Part shown: one piece after another, positions 18,674 through 28,439 of the stretch
Position numbering within the stretch: position 1 is the first letter of the stretch
Layout of the letters: the number at the start of each line of letters is the position of its first letter
Assembly: GCF_029504695.1 (NCBI RefSeq)
Contig: NZ_JAQFIN010000001.1
Span: 372,001 to 436,000 of the forward strand
Reading direction: 5' to 3'
Length of the DNA: 64,000 nucleotides
Source of the DNA: Parabacteroides sp. PF5-6
GTDB lineage: Bacteria > Bacteroidota > Bacteroidia > Bacteroidales > Tannerellaceae
Program-made: the position numbers and the translations under genes
Notes under the pieces: model-generated
What the model was told of the DNA's origin: nothing
The model's input: the letters and a program-made list of their open reading frames with translations, nothing else
Databases searched by the model: none

Positions 18674-20170
18674 ATGTTCACGAAATTAGCAGAAGCAATT
18701 AAACGCAAACCCCTGATCGGATGGGGAATCTTTGGCGTAGTGATGGTAGCGGTATTTGTATTGGGGATACTGGCGGCGTCGATCACCGAACGACGAGCAG
18801 AGATCGCTACCTTATTTAATAATAAGAAGGTAGAGATTGCGGGTATAGAACCGCATAACGAGTTGTGGGGAACCAATTACCCGCGCGAGTATGCCACCTG
18901 GAAGAAAACCGCCGATATGGACTTCCGCAGCAAGCACCTGGGTAATATGCCGGAAGACGTCTTGGAAAGTCGTCCGGAGATGGTGGTGCTTTGGGCAGGT
19001 TATGCTTTCGCGCAGGACTATTCCGCTCCGCGCGGACATGCGTATGCGATCGAAGATATCCGCTCGACCTTACGCACCGGCACACCGGTGGCGGATGGCG
19101 ACGGACCGCAACCGGCTACCTGCTGGACGTGTAAAAGCCCCGATGTGCCGCGTATGATGCAGGAGATGGGTATCGAAAACTTCTATAAAGACAAATGGGG
19201 TGCGTTGGGTGATGAGGTGGTCAACCCGATCGGTTGTGCCGACTGTCATGATCCGCAGACGATGAACCTGACGATCACTCGTCCGGCATTGGTCGAAGCG
19301 TTCGAGCGCCAGGGAAAGAATATCGCTGAGGCGACTCCGCAGGAGATGCGTAACCTGGTCTGTGCCCAATGCCATGTGGAATATTATTTCCAGGGCGACG
19401 GTAAATACCTGACATTCCCCTGGGACGGTGGTTTTACGGTGGAAGATATGGAAAAGTATTACGACGAAGCCGACTATGCCGACTGGACACATGCCGTCAG
19501 CCGTGCCCCGATGTTGAAAGCGCAGCATCCCGACTACGAACTCTTTATGATGGGTACGCACGGTCAGCGTGGCTTGGGTTGTGCCGATTGCCACATGCCT
19601 TATAAATCGGAAGGGGGCATTAAGTATTCCGATCATCAGATCGTCAGCCCTTTGAAGAACATCGCCAATACCTGCCAGACTTGTCACCGCGACAGCGAAG
19701 AAAACCTGCGCAAGTATGTCTATGAATACCAGGACAAAGCCTTAGAGATCCGCGACCGTATCGAGACCGAACTCTCCAAAGCGCATATCCTGGCGAAGAC
19801 CGCTTGGGATAATGGAGCAAATGAGGCGCAAATGGCTGCTTCCCTGCAACTGCTTCGACAAGCACAATGGCGTTGGGACTTTGCGGTGGCTTCGCATGGC
19901 GGTTCGTTCCATGCGCCGGTAGAAACGCAACGCATCCTGGCTCATAGTCTGGATCGTACCTTGCAGGCGCAATTGGAACTGCAAAAGGTATTGTTTGCTA
20001 ACGGAGTAACGGATGTTAATCTGCCTGATATCTCCACCAAAAGCAAAGCACAAGAGTATATCGGACTGGATATGAAAACCCTACACGACAAGAAAGATAA
20101 CTGGAAGCAAACCGTTGTCCCCAAATGGGTAGAGAAAGCGAAAGGAAACGGACGGCTGGCGATGAAATAA
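18674..20170 (+). CDS. nrfA: Cytochrome c nitrite reductase catalytic subunit, pentaheme NrfA
   Basis: Reduces nitrite to ammonia with six electrons at an extracytoplasmic heme. The active-site heme has the NrfA-specific lysine ligand motif CWTCK; four standard sites follow: CADCH, CAQCH, CADCH and CQTCH. An N-terminal hydrophobic segment (WGIFGVVMVAVFVLGILAA) is a signal or anchor. The length of 498 residues is typical. It is paired with nrfH upstream and with cytochrome c maturation genes downstream. Confidence 0.97.
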   Translation: MFTKLAEAIKRKPLIGWGIFGVVMVAVFVLGILAASITERRAEIATLFNNKKVEIAGIEPHNELWGTNYPREYATWKKTADMDFRSKHLGNMPEDVLESRPEMVVLWAGYAFAQDYSAPRGHAYAIEDIRSTLRTGTPVADGDGPQPATCWTCKSPDVPRMMQEMGIENFYKDKWGALGDEVVNPIGCADCHDPQTMNLTITRPALVEAFERQGKNIAEATPQEMRNLVCAQCHVEYYFQGDGKYLTFPWDGGFTVEDMEKYYDEADYADWTHAVSRAPMLKAQHPDYELFMMGTHGQRGLGCADCHMPYKSEGGIKYSDHQIVSPLKNIANTCQTCHRDSEENLRKYVYEYQDKALEIRDRIETELSKAHILAKTAWDNGANEAQMAASLQLLRQAQWRWDFAVASHGGSFHAPVETQRILAHSLDRTLQAQLELQKVLFANGVTDVNLPDISTKSKAQEYIGLDMKTLHDKKDNWKQTVVPKWVEKAKGNGRLAMK

Positions 20171-20278
20171 GACAATTACGAGTTACGAATTACGAATTAA
20201 AAATTATAAAGTTGTATCTTTCCGCCTTGTAATTTGATCTTCATTCGTAATTCGTAATTTTTAATTCGTAATTGAACT
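20171..20278. repeat. AT-rich inverted repeat between nrfA and the resB-like gene
   Basis: ACGAATTACGAATTAAAAATT on the left is mirrored by AATTTTTAATTCGTAATT on the right, around a unique centre. It can fold as a long A-T hairpin. It resembles the dispersed intergenic repeats elsewhere in the window. Confidence 0.6.
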
Positions 20279-20281
20279 CTC

Positions 20282-21547
20282 GTGGAAGAAAGTAAACGAA
20301 ATATGTGGCAATTCCCCTGGCGGTACCCGGAAAGCATTGCTTTGGTGTTTGGATTGTTGGTGGTAGGCTCTGTTTTACAGATCTTTGCCGGGCCTTTTGA
20401 CTTTACCTTGTTGCTCTGGCCGGTGAATGGGATTGTAGGGGCGGTGATTGTCTTACTGTCTGTCTTATTAGCGGTGAAACGGAAGAACCCGCTGGTGCAA
20501 TGGCTTTCGGGTGTGCCGATGGCGGTGGCTTTGATAGGTGGGCTTCTGATATTGGGCATCTTTATGGGGCTGACGCCGCAGCTTGCGCATATTCATCCTG
20601 GCGATAAAAGCCTGGGCACGGCGCTGGGATTTCGGCAAATGACGACTTCCTGGCCGTTTGTCATACTTTATCTTTTACTGTTACTCTCTTTAGGTACATT
20701 GATCGCGCGCCGTCTTTTCTCTTTCCGCAAGGCGGATTATGCTTTTTACCTGAATCATATCGGCCTTTGGCTGTTATTGTTTGCTTCGGGGCTGGGGGCT
20801 TCGGATATGAAACGTTATGTGATGTATGTGCGTGAGGGAGATACCGAATGGCGGGTGTATAATGCCGATGGCGAAGCGCTCGAACTGCCGATCGCCATCC
20901 GTTTGAATGATTTTATCATGGAAGAGTATCCGCCGCAACTGGCGGTGATCGACCGGCAATCGGGGCATGCACAACCCGAGCAGCACCCTGAATACCTTCA
21001 GTTGGATGAGAAACCGGTGACGGGAAAGATCGACGCATGGGATCTCTCGGTCGAAGAATATATCCATGAAGCGGTGCGCAACAGCGACAGCACCTATCGA
21101 CGGGTAGCAATGCCCGGAGCTACTCCCGCCGTTTTGATTCATGCGAAGAACCGCCATACGGGAAAGACTGCCCAGGGCTGGGTCTGTGGCGGCAGTACCG
21201 CTCAACTCTTGATGACCCTACCGCTGGACGATACCTATACGGTGGTGATGACCCGCCCGGATCCCAAACGTTTTATCTCCGATATCGATGTGTTTACCGA
21301 AGACGGGGCACAAGGACATACGCGGTTGGAGGTGAATAAGCCCTATCGGGTGAAACACTGGATGATCTATCAGTATGGCTACGACACCGAAGCCGGGAAG
21401 TTGTCTTCTTACAGCAGTATGGAGTTGGTCTACGATCCCTGGGTGATCGCGGTCTACGTGGGTATTCTCTTGTTGGCTGCCGGCTCGGTATGTATGTTAT
21501 GGATGGGAAACCGAAGAAAGGAGGAAAGTGATGGTGACGTGGAATGA
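20282..21547 (+). CDS. ResB-like cytochrome c biogenesis membrane protein
   Basis: A 421-residue protein with at least four predicted membrane helices in the first 190 residues, a long extracytoplasmic region (residues about 190-390) and a last helix near 395-415 (WVIAVYVGILLLAAGSVCML). This is the ResB/Ccs1 layout of system II cytochrome c maturation, in which ResB and CcsA hand heme to apocytochromes. The first start is GTG; an ATG 21 bp later (MWQFPWRYPES) is an equally good start. It is followed immediately by the CcsA gene and lies downstream of nrfHA, so it probably matures the NrfH and NrfA hemes. Confidence 0.85.
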   Translation: MEESKRNMWQFPWRYPESIALVFGLLVVGSVLQIFAGPFDFTLLLWPVNGIVGAVIVLLSVLLAVKRKNPLVQWLSGVPMAVALIGGLLILGIFMGLTPQLAHIHPGDKSLGTALGFRQMTTSWPFVILYLLLLLSLGTLIARRLFSFRKADYAFYLNHIGLWLLLFASGLGASDMKRYVMYVREGDTEWRVYNADGEALELPIAIRLNDFIMEEYPPQLAVIDRQSGHAQPEQHPEYLQLDEKPVTGKIDAWDLSVEEYIHEAVRNSDSTYRRVAMPGATPAVLIHAKNRHTGKTAQGWVCGGSTAQLLMTLPLDDTYTVVMTRPDPKRFISDIDVFTEDGAQGHTRLEVNKPYRVKHWMIYQYGYDTEAGKLSSYSSMELVYDPWVIAVYVGILLLAAGSVCMLWMGNRRKEESDGDVE

Positions 21548-22316
21548 GTTTGTCTGGTTTGCCCTTCCGGCGATGTTGTTATGGATCGCGGCGGGCACGT
21601 TGGTCTATACGAAGATACAGCGGCGACTGATTGATCTTCTGATGCTGGCGGGTATTGCCGTGTTTGTTCTCTTTATCGTCGGTATGTGGATCAGCCTCGA
21701 GCGTCCGCCGATGCGCACGATGGGCGAGACCCGTTTGTGGTACTCTTTTTTCCTGTCGGTGATCGGTTTCCTGACCTATAAGAACTGGAAATACAACTGG
21801 TTATTGTCGTTCAGTAGCTTGATGGCCTGTGTCTTTGTCTGTATCAACCTGTTCAAACCGGAGATTCACTCGAAAAACCTGATGCCGGCCTTGCAAAGTA
21901 TCTGGTTTGTGCCGCATGTAACCTCTTATATCCTATCGTATGCCCTGTTGGGCGCTGCTACGATAGCCTCTTTTATTCAAATAAAGAAACAGAGTAAAGG
22001 CCTTGCCGATCAGAAGCTTTATCAGTTGATGGATAACCTGGTCTATGCCGGTTTCGGTTTCCTGATGCTCGGTCTGTTGATGGGCTGTGTCTGGGCGAAA
22101 GAAGCCTGGGGACATTATTGGTCGTGGGATCCGAAGGAGACCTGGGCCTTTATCACTGCAGCTGCCTATCTGATGTATATCCATATGCGCCTGCGCCGGT
22201 GGCATCCCACCTTCACCCTATGGCTGTTGCCTATTGCCTTTATCCTGTTGATGATCACCTGGATCGGCGTCAACTATCTGCCTTCCGCCCAGGGCAGTAT
22301 TCATGTCTACTCGTAA
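21531..22316 (+). CDS. ccsA: CcsA-type cytochrome c assembly protein
   Basis: The heme-handling partner in system II cytochrome c maturation. About eight membrane helices surround the tryptophan-rich WWD signature WGHYWSWDPKETWAF near residue 200. Conserved His residues in HVTSYILSY and HMRLRRWHP fit heme-ligand positions. The start is the ATG at 21531; a GTG lies one codon earlier. The gene overlaps the end of the resB-like gene by 17 bp, which implies translational coupling. Confidence 0.9.
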   Translation: MVTWNEFVWFALPAMLLWIAAGTLVYTKIQRRLIDLLMLAGIAVFVLFIVGMWISLERPPMRTMGETRLWYSFFLSVIGFLTYKNWKYNWLLSFSSLMACVFVCINLFKPEIHSKNLMPALQSIWFVPHVTSYILSYALLGAATIASFIQIKKQSKGLADQKLYQLMDNLVYAGFGFLMLGLLMGCVWAKEAWGHYWSWDPKETWAFITAAAYLMYIHMRLRRWHPTFTLWLLPIAFILLMITWIGVNYLPSAQGSIHVYS

Positions 22317-22426
22317 TCAATCGATTTGAGATCGATACCAACTTCTATACGGCACAATCTGAAAATACCTTGGGGCAAATGATGGAACAACTGGTTGATG
22401 TTTTGAGAAGGTAGGGCAGAAAAAAT

Positions 22427-22517
22427 ATTATGAGGTACCTCTAAATCTGTTATGAGGTACCTCATAATTTGTTTTGACGTACCTCATAATTGTTTTTGAG
22501 GTACCTCTAACAATTTT
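22427..22517. repeat. 22-bp-period array C1 (GAGGTACCTC palindromes)
   Basis: Four copies of the 10-bp palindrome GAGGTACCTC (one is GACGTACCTC) repeat at 21-22 bp steps, with AT-rich linkers such as ATAATTTG. It lies between the convergent ccsA and AraC-type genes. The same palindrome and linker style form array C2 at 47.0 kb. Confidence 0.9.
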
Positions 22518-22593
22518 ATGACCTATCTTATACTGTTATTCTCTCCCGGTCTTCGGACTTTTCCTTCCTTATCCTTACGAAAAAGACAGTGTT

Positions 22594-24393
22594 TTATCGC
22601 ATATTCTTACGGTATTCCGAAGGGGAGAGGCCGGTGATCTTTTTGAATACGCGGTAGAAAGAGATGCGGTCGTTGAAACCGCATTCGGCGGCCAGGCCTT
22701 CGAGTGACTGACTTTGCAACAAGGGGTCGTTCAGCCGGTGGATGGCTTCGCGGATGCGGTATTCGTTGACGTAGTCGGTGAATTTCTTTCCGATCGACTG
22801 GTTGATTGCTTTGGAGAGGTAGGAACGATTGACCTTCAGACGCAATGCCAGGGTATCGAGCGTCAGGTCGTGGGCCAGGAAGATCTTTTCCGCATCCATC
22901 AGCGTGATGACTGCCTGAGCGATCTGCTGATCCGATTCGTCGTCGTTGTCTATTTCAGGATATTCGTCGTCGTCTGTATTCTCGCACCAGGCAGCGTTTG
23001 CCGTTGCCGCTTCCCGAAGGGTTGCCGGCCGTTCGACAGCCCAGGCTTGCGCCCGGCGCACCAGTTCGCGGTATGCCGCCTGTTTCTTCCGGTAGATATA
23101 AAGGATATAAAGCAATAGTCCCAGTGCGATCACGAATCCCGCCAATATGGCCTGCGACAATAAGCGATAACCGCGGCTGCGTACCTGCTCGGTATGCAGT
23201 TCTTCTTCGCGGGCTATCTGCTCGAGCTTGAAATTGCGCTGCTCGGCGCGCAACAACTGCAAAGAACTGAATTGTTTATTGTATGCTTCCTGGGCAATCA
23301 TTGCCGAATCGAGGTAAGCCATGGACGCCGAGCGGTCGCCTATGGCCGCGTAATACTTGCTTAATACGGGGAAGAGTTCGTGGTAACGCCTTTGCTGGTA
23401 CGACTGGTCGATACACGTGCGCGCCTGGTCGAGCAAGCTCTTGCAGGCCTTGAGCTCTCCTTTCAACAGGTACAGATTTGCCAGCCGGATAGACGTACCG
23501 GCCACAAAGTGCGGATCATTATAATCCACCATAATCTCCAGGCTCTGCTGGTATAGGGGGATCGCGCTTTCATAGTCGTTCTCGAAGTAGCGGTTGTCGC
23601 CCAGTTGCGAATAGATGATGCCTTTCCATACCCTTCCCTGCCGGCGATAGGTCTCATTGCCCTGCTCCGCCAGATACAAGACCCGGTTGTAGAGGCTGTC
23701 CGAGGTCGCTATGTCGTTGTCTTTCTTGCGTGCGATCAGTCCCAGGTTGCAATAGGCCGGGAAGTGATGCAACATCTCCTGTTCGGTCTTTTTCCCTTTA
23801 TCATCCAACAGCTTGGCGTAATAAAAAGCGGCCCCTTCCAGGTCGCCGAACATATAATAGAGGTCACCGATGATCCGGTAGGCTTGCAATTTGTCGATAT
23901 AGATCGAGGCGTCGACCTGTTCCAACTCATCGGCCAATATCCGGCTGTATTCGAAAGCCATCTCATAGTTTTGCAGGATATCGCGGTAAGCACGCATGAT
24001 GGTTTCCAACGCCCGGATACGTATGCCCGGATGATGGCGGAGTAGAGCCTGTTGGGCTATCTCCTCCAACTGAAGCATAGTCTCTTGGGTGGTTGCTGCG
24101 TTGCGCACCTCCTCGCGGTGGTTGTAGTTGACCCGAAAGAAATCGGCTTCCAACTGCCAGTAATCACTACCGGTCTGCTGGGCCACTTCGCGGATCTGTT
24201 GCGTCAGTCGCAGACCTTGCAAAGAGTCGGTATAGCTGAGTTGGGTGTACTGCGTGGTCAGCTCCACCCAGTTCTCCGGATAAGAGCGATCGATCATTTT
24301 GGCAAAAGGATTCTCTTCATCCATTGCCAAACAAGGCATCAGAAAGAATATTTGGCAAAATACCAATAAGAGTGCAAATCGTATCTGTTTCAT
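22594..24393 (-). CDS. Membrane-spanning TPR / AraC-type one-component regulator
   Basis: A 599-residue protein with a signal sequence (MKQIRFALLLVFCQIFFLMP), about 380 residues of helical TPR-like repeats outside the cytoplasm, one membrane helix near 417-437 (AILAGFVIALGLLLYILYIY), an acidic linker (TDDDEYPEIDNDDESDQQ) and a C-terminal AraC DNA-binding domain. The latter includes LALRLKVNRSYLSKAINQ and AAECGFNDRISFYRVFKKITGLSPSEYR. Such proteins sense an extracytoplasmic signal and act directly on DNA. It is divergent from a large type IX secreted protein gene, and a 22-bp palindrome in the shared gap is a candidate target. Confidence 0.87.
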   Translation of the reverse strand: MKQIRFALLLVFCQIFFLMPCLAMDEENPFAKMIDRSYPENWVELTTQYTQLSYTDSLQGLRLTQQIREVAQQTGSDYWQLEADFFRVNYNHREEVRNAATTQETMLQLEEIAQQALLRHHPGIRIRALETIMRAYRDILQNYEMAFEYSRILADELEQVDASIYIDKLQAYRIIGDLYYMFGDLEGAAFYYAKLLDDKGKKTEQEMLHHFPAYCNLGLIARKKDNDIATSDSLYNRVLYLAEQGNETYRRQGRVWKGIIYSQLGDNRYFENDYESAIPLYQQSLEIMVDYNDPHFVAGTSIRLANLYLLKGELKACKSLLDQARTCIDQSYQQRRYHELFPVLSKYYAAIGDRSASMAYLDSAMIAQEAYNKQFSSLQLLRAEQRNFKLEQIAREEELHTEQVRSRGYRLLSQAILAGFVIALGLLLYILYIYRKKQAAYRELVRRAQAWAVERPATLREAATANAAWCENTDDDEYPEIDNDDESDQQIAQAVITLMDAEKIFLAHDLTLDTLALRLKVNRSYLSKAINQSIGKKFTDYVNEYRIREAIHRLNDPLLQSQSLEGLAAECGFNDRISFYRVFKKITGLSPSEYRKNMR

Positions 24394-24503
24394 CGCTGTT
24401 TTTTCTTCATTTTTGGCCTTTTCATCGAGAAAAGACGGATTCAGCTTTCAGCCCCGAAAGATAAAGAGAATAAACCGAAAATGAAAGGCTGTAGAAAAAT
24501 TTG

Positions 24504-24525
24504 GTTACAATTGATCAATTGTAAC
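24504..24525. promoter_or_regulatory. Perfect 22-bp palindrome in the AraC / secreted protein divergent gap
   Basis: The half-site GTTACAATTGA is followed directly by its exact reverse complement. The centre lies 36 bp before the centre of a -7 box (TACTTTTG, 24547-24554) for the downstream gene, a suitable place for an activator. The half-site GTTACA is shared with the Crp/Fnr operators but in the opposite arrangement, so the cognate protein is uncertain. Confidence 0.7.
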
Positions 24526-24612
24526 ATTTTTCTCATTTGCATATTTTACTTTTGGTCGAAACAAAGTGAACAACAATTCTTAATTAACAGTAATATCTAA
24601 AAAAACAACAAC

Positions 24613-27300
24613 ATGAAAACATTTCTACCAAGAAAAAAGATGCTTTGGCTGATTGCCCTTTTGTGCTCGGTGAGCATGTATGGGCAAACGCAATTCGAAT
24701 TAAGTAATTTGGAACCCGGTTATTCCGTTTGCATCAGGGCGGAAAATAATAAAACTTATCTGATCGCGTATAAAACGACCGTTGGCATAGATAATGGTCA
24801 GCAGATCTATAAAGAGTTTGATAGTAGTGATTTGTTTCTCCGTATTGAATTTGACAACCTGGATATTGATTCCTATGTGGGTAATGAATTAGTTCTGACG
24901 ATGGAAGAAGGCGTGAAACTCAATAACCTGACTGTCAAACCGGCTGTGCCGGCAGTTACGATCAATATGAGAGGGGTTGAAATCGCCAATGCCTTAAAGA
25001 TTAATGAGAAGGCGAAAGTAGCGCTGGAGATCGCCCAAGCGTCCGGAACAACAGATGAGCCGGGATTGAAAGTAAAACGTGTCGAAGTCGACGGCGAACT
25101 TATTTGTGAGCCGGTAATGGCTGCCCAATTCGAAGATCTCGGGAGTGATAGATTGCTGAAAATCACCGAGGCCCTGTCGGTGAATGAAAAAGCTACGCTG
25201 AAAGATTGGACAGGTGCTATCCAACAAGCCACAGTCGGCACGAAGGTGCTCAAAAAACGGGCCTGGACAGAGACGATGCTTCCCGCGGAAGATGGAAAGT
25301 ATATCGCGCTATTGTACAGTCCGCTTCTTGCCCAGCCAGCAGGTCTTCCCGCTGAGCAAATTAATATGAAGAAGAAAAATACAGGAGAAGGAGAGGATTG
25401 GTTAGAGCTGACGAATCAATTACTACAGGAGCTTAATGAACCCGATAATAAAGGACTGAAACTCCAGGCAGAAAACGGGAAAGGCGTAGAAGCCGGAGAA
25501 TATCGCATCGAAACGCAGATCGGCAATGTGTTATTTACCCATTATCTCGCAGTAAAAGGGAATGACCTTCCTGCCCGTTTGAAAGAATTGGAAGAAAAAG
25601 AAACACCTGCAGAAAAGATTGTGATCACCAATAATAATAGGCTTAAATTAGTTGAAGGAGGCGATGAAATCCCCTTCAACGGTATTATCCCCGGACTAAC
25701 AATCAACACGATAGAAATTGCTTCGCCCACCATCGTTAATGGAGGAGAACAAGAAAAGAGGGAAATCACCCTATTGGACACCGATATCACCAATTTGATT
25801 GTGGAAAAAAACGTGGACCTGACATTGATCCAGCAGAATCTCAATAGAATAAAAACGATTACTATCGCAGAAGACTCTAAGGTTAAGATCGTTCCTCAGA
25901 CTCCGGAAAAAGCCAAACCCACAGGAACGGAGTTGGGAACGACAGCCAAAGAAGAGATACGCAATGGGATAATCCAGGCAGAACCGCAGGTGAAGGAAGA
26001 GACAATACAAGATATACTGAAAACGTTGAATCTCATAAAAAACACAGGCGGTCTAAACACAAACGGTCTGACTCCTGGCGAAGATGAAATCGAAACAGCG
26101 GTGATCGTTAATGAAAGGGCAAGCTTTACCGACGAAACGGGACGTGCTACGGAAGTGGCGGGACCTAATCCTACAGATCCTCCTAATCCTCTTGATTTCT
26201 TTAAACAGCTGCCGGGTTTCCCTCCGATATTCCCAAAGCCTGGCAATACTACGAATACACCTGCTAATTCGGCTAATATGCCTGCCAGTATGCCGGAAGA
26301 TCAGGAAAAATTAGAGCAAATAAAGCATGACTTAAAGAAGGTGAACGAAGATACGGGCCAGCTTGAGGATGTTCCCGTAGGAGGAGGAGCTTACTCCGGT
26401 ATACAGCGGTTTAAAAACCCATTCTCAAGGGCTGAGTCAGGAAATGAGCTTGAGGATTATACCCTGAGCTTTACGCCTCCCGGAGCCGGATTCTACCGGA
26501 TCCAAACGACTATCAAGAAAGCTGTAGGTGAAATCGTCGTTACCTCGCCTCTGTTTGTCGTAATCCCCACTGCCAACTCCGTATACCATATCATCAACCT
26601 GGAAACCGGTGGAAGCATTACCGCTAACTATTCGGCAGGTGAACTGACGATAGAAGAGGGTGAACATCTGTATCTGCAATTCAATACCGAGGAACCGGTC
26701 ACGGCCGACGAACTGCTCTTTACCATCGATGGGAAAGAAGAAACGCTTCGCGAACTGGGAAACAATACTTTCAGCTATATCATTAATCCCATCACGAAAG
26801 ACAGTGAGGTGCTGATCGCCCTGCGCGAATATAAGCTGACGATCCCCGAAGTGCCGGGTGCTGTCAGCAATCCGCTGCCCGGAACCTATTCGCTGCCTTA
26901 TGGCGATCCGTTCCGTCTGACACTGAGTACGCTGAACGAACATGATCCGTCGGATGTGCATGTCTTCCTCAACGGTGTGGAATGGCTTCCCGAGAATGCC
27001 CTGCGCGCTACCGAATGGAGCTTCCTGCTCGACCGGGTGACCGATCATCAGGTGATCACCGTCGAAGGAGTGAACGCAACCGGCAATGCCCTGATTGATA
27101 CTACCCCGATTGATTTATACGTTTCCGATGGAGCGCTGGTGGCTGAGACCCCCTTGGCCACTCGCTTGTCCATCTACACACCGGCCGGAAAGCTTTATGC
27201 CACCCGCCAGCTCACGGCCGGGACCACTACCGTGCCTCTGCCCGCCGGTATGTATATCGTACAGATCGGCAATAAGGTAGCCAAAGTGGTGATTCCGTAG
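24613..27300 (+). CDS. Large secreted protein with a type IX secretion C-terminal domain
   Basis: An 895-residue protein with a signal peptide (IALLCSVSMYGQ). I do not recognise a catalytic domain. Residues about 30-560 are beta-rich and polar with repeated motifs such as INTIEIASPTIVN and NLIVEKNVDL. A Pro/Asn/Thr-rich linker follows at about 530-570 (NPTDPPNPLDFFKQ, TTNTPANSANMPASMPE), then Ig-like beta sandwiches. The last 75 residues end in SIYTPAGKLYATRQL and PAGMYIVQIGNKVAKVVIP, the type A sorting domain pattern of type IX secretion, which implies export and surface attachment. The first half is AT-richer than the last third, so the parts may have different histories. It is divergent from the TPR/AraC regulator. 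Confidence 0.75.
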   Translation: MKTFLPRKKMLWLIALLCSVSMYGQTQFELSNLEPGYSVCIRAENNKTYLIAYKTTVGIDNGQQIYKEFDSSDLFLRIEFDNLDIDSYVGNELVLTMEEGVKLNNLTVKPAVPAVTINMRGVEIANALKINEKAKVALEIAQASGTTDEPGLKVKRVEVDGELICEPVMAAQFEDLGSDRLLKITEALSVNEKATLKDWTGAIQQATVGTKVLKKRAWTETMLPAEDGKYIALLYSPLLAQPAGLPAEQINMKKKNTGEGEDWLELTNQLLQELNEPDNKGLKLQAENGKGVEAGEYRIETQIGNVLFTHYLAVKGNDLPARLKELEEKETPAEKIVITNNNRLKLVEGGDEIPFNGIIPGLTINTIEIASPTIVNGGEQEKREITLLDTDITNLIVEKNVDLTLIQQNLNRIKTITIAEDSKVKIVPQTPEKAKPTGTELGTTAKEEIRNGIIQAEPQVKEETIQDILKTLNLIKNTGGLNTNGLTPGEDEIETAVIVNERASFTDETGRATEVAGPNPTDPPNPLDFFKQLPGFPPIFPKPGNTTNTPANSANMPASMPEDQEKLEQIKHDLKKVNEDTGQLEDVPVGGGAYSGIQRFKNPFSRAESGNELEDYTLSFTPPGAGFYRIQTTIKKAVGEIVVTSPLFVVIPTANSVYHIINLETGGSITANYSAGELTIEEGEHLYLQFNTEEPVTADELLFTIDGKEETLRELGNNTFSYIINPITKDSEVLIALREYKLTIPEVPGAVSNPLPGTYSLPYGDPFRLTLSTLNEHDPSDVHVFLNGVEWLPENALRATEWSFLLDRVTDHQVITVEGVNATGNALIDTTPIDLYVSDGALVAETPLATRLSIYTPAGKLYATRQLTAGTTTVPLPAGMYIVQIGNKVAKVVIP

Positions 27301-27337
27301 TATCATAGGGAAGGCTTCAGAAGAGAAGAGCATTTGA

Positions 27338-27447
27338 AGGTCTTTTAGGTCTTTAAAGTCATTTAGGTCTTTTAGGTCATTTAGGTCATTTAGGTTTTAC
27401 CGCTGACCTAAAAGATCTAAAAGACCTAAAAGACTTTAATGACCTAT
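27338..27447. repeat. 9-bp-period array (AGGTCATTT units, then inverted)
   Basis: Seven 9-bp units of the form AGGTCTTTT/AGGTCATTT are followed, after a short TTTTACCGCTG centre, by five inverted units (AAAAGACCT type). The two halves can pair into a long hairpin. It lies between the secreted protein gene and the esterase gene, both on the plus strand. Confidence 0.85.
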
Positions 27448-27544
27448 CTCGCGGCAAATGCAGCAAATTGAAAAAATAGCTAAATAATCACTACCTTTGT
27501 TTCAATAAATCGAAGATAGCTTCAATTACTAACAGGTATAATCT

Positions 27545-28432
27545 ATGTGTATGATGAAAATGAAGAGTTTCCTGGTGTTTTTATGTTTATTGGTGGGTGT
27601 TGTAAACGGCTATGCCCAGCAAGTGGTGGATCTGTGGAATGGTCAGCCGCCGACGGAGAATGGGCTGACGGTTGCGGAAACGGTGCAGAACAACGGCACG
27701 TGGTATATCAATGTGTCGCATCCAACCTTGACCATTTATTCGCCGCAGGCGGAAAAGAATACGGGCGCAGTCGTGGTGGTTTGTCCCGGTGGGGGATATG
27801 CCGGCCTCTCGTTTAAGAATGAAGGCACGGACTTCGCCGAATGGCTGAACTCCGTGGGTATTACCGCGGTGATCCTGAAATATCGGATGCCCAACAAACA
27901 CAAAGAGATCCCGTTGAACGACGCCTGGGAAGCGATCCGTTATGTGCGCCGCAATGCCGAGCAGTTGCATATCAATCCTTCGAAGGTGGGTATCGCCGGC
28001 TTCTCGGCCGGAGGGCATCTGGCGTCGACGGCTGCTACACACTTTGCTTTTGATGGCATAAACACGCGTCCGGACTTCTGTATCCTCTACTATCCGGTTA
28101 TCACCATGGAACGCGCCACACATGGCGGATCGCGTGCCAATCTGTTGGGCGATAATCCTTCGCCGGAAGATATTCATATGTTCTCGAACGAGAAACAGGT
28201 GAATGTCAATACCCCGCCGACGATCTTGTTCCTGAGCGATGACGACCGGGTGGTCTTGCCACAAAACAGTATTGATTACTATCGGGCATTGAAAAACAAT
28301 AATATCCCGGCTTCCATGTATATCTTCCCCGAAGGCGGCCATGGCTTTGGCATGACGAAAGGCTTCAAATACCGCGCCCAGAAGCTGGCCTTGCTGGAGA
28401 TGTGGCTGAAGCCTTGGACGACGAACGAATAG
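27545..28432 (+). CDS. Secreted alpha/beta hydrolase (esterase/lipase family)
   Basis: A 295-residue protein with a signal peptide ending near VVNGYAQQ. It has an oxyanion-hole motif VVCPGGGYAGLSF, the nucleophile Ser in GIAGFSAGGHLAS, and the acid and His near SDDDRVV and PEGGHGFG. This is the BD-FAE/acetylxylan-esterase-like branch that deacylates plant polysaccharides or acetylated sugars. Several in-frame ATGs lie within the first six codons (27545, 27551, 27554, 27560); the choice hardly changes the product. A -7 box TACCTTTG lies at 27492-27499. Confidence 0.87.
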   Translation: MCMMKMKSFLVFLCLLVGVVNGYAQQVVDLWNGQPPTENGLTVAETVQNNGTWYINVSHPTLTIYSPQAEKNTGAVVVVCPGGGYAGLSFKNEGTDFAEWLNSVGITAVILKYRMPNKHKEIPLNDAWEAIRYVRRNAEQLHINPSKVGIAGFSAGGHLASTAATHFAFDGINTRPDFCILYYPVITMERATHGGSRANLLGDNPSPEDIHMFSNEKQVNVNTPPTILFLSDDDRVVLPQNSIDYYRALKNNNIPASMYIFPEGGHGFGMTKGFKYRAQKLALLEMWLKPWTTNE

Positions 28433-28439
28433 AGATAAC

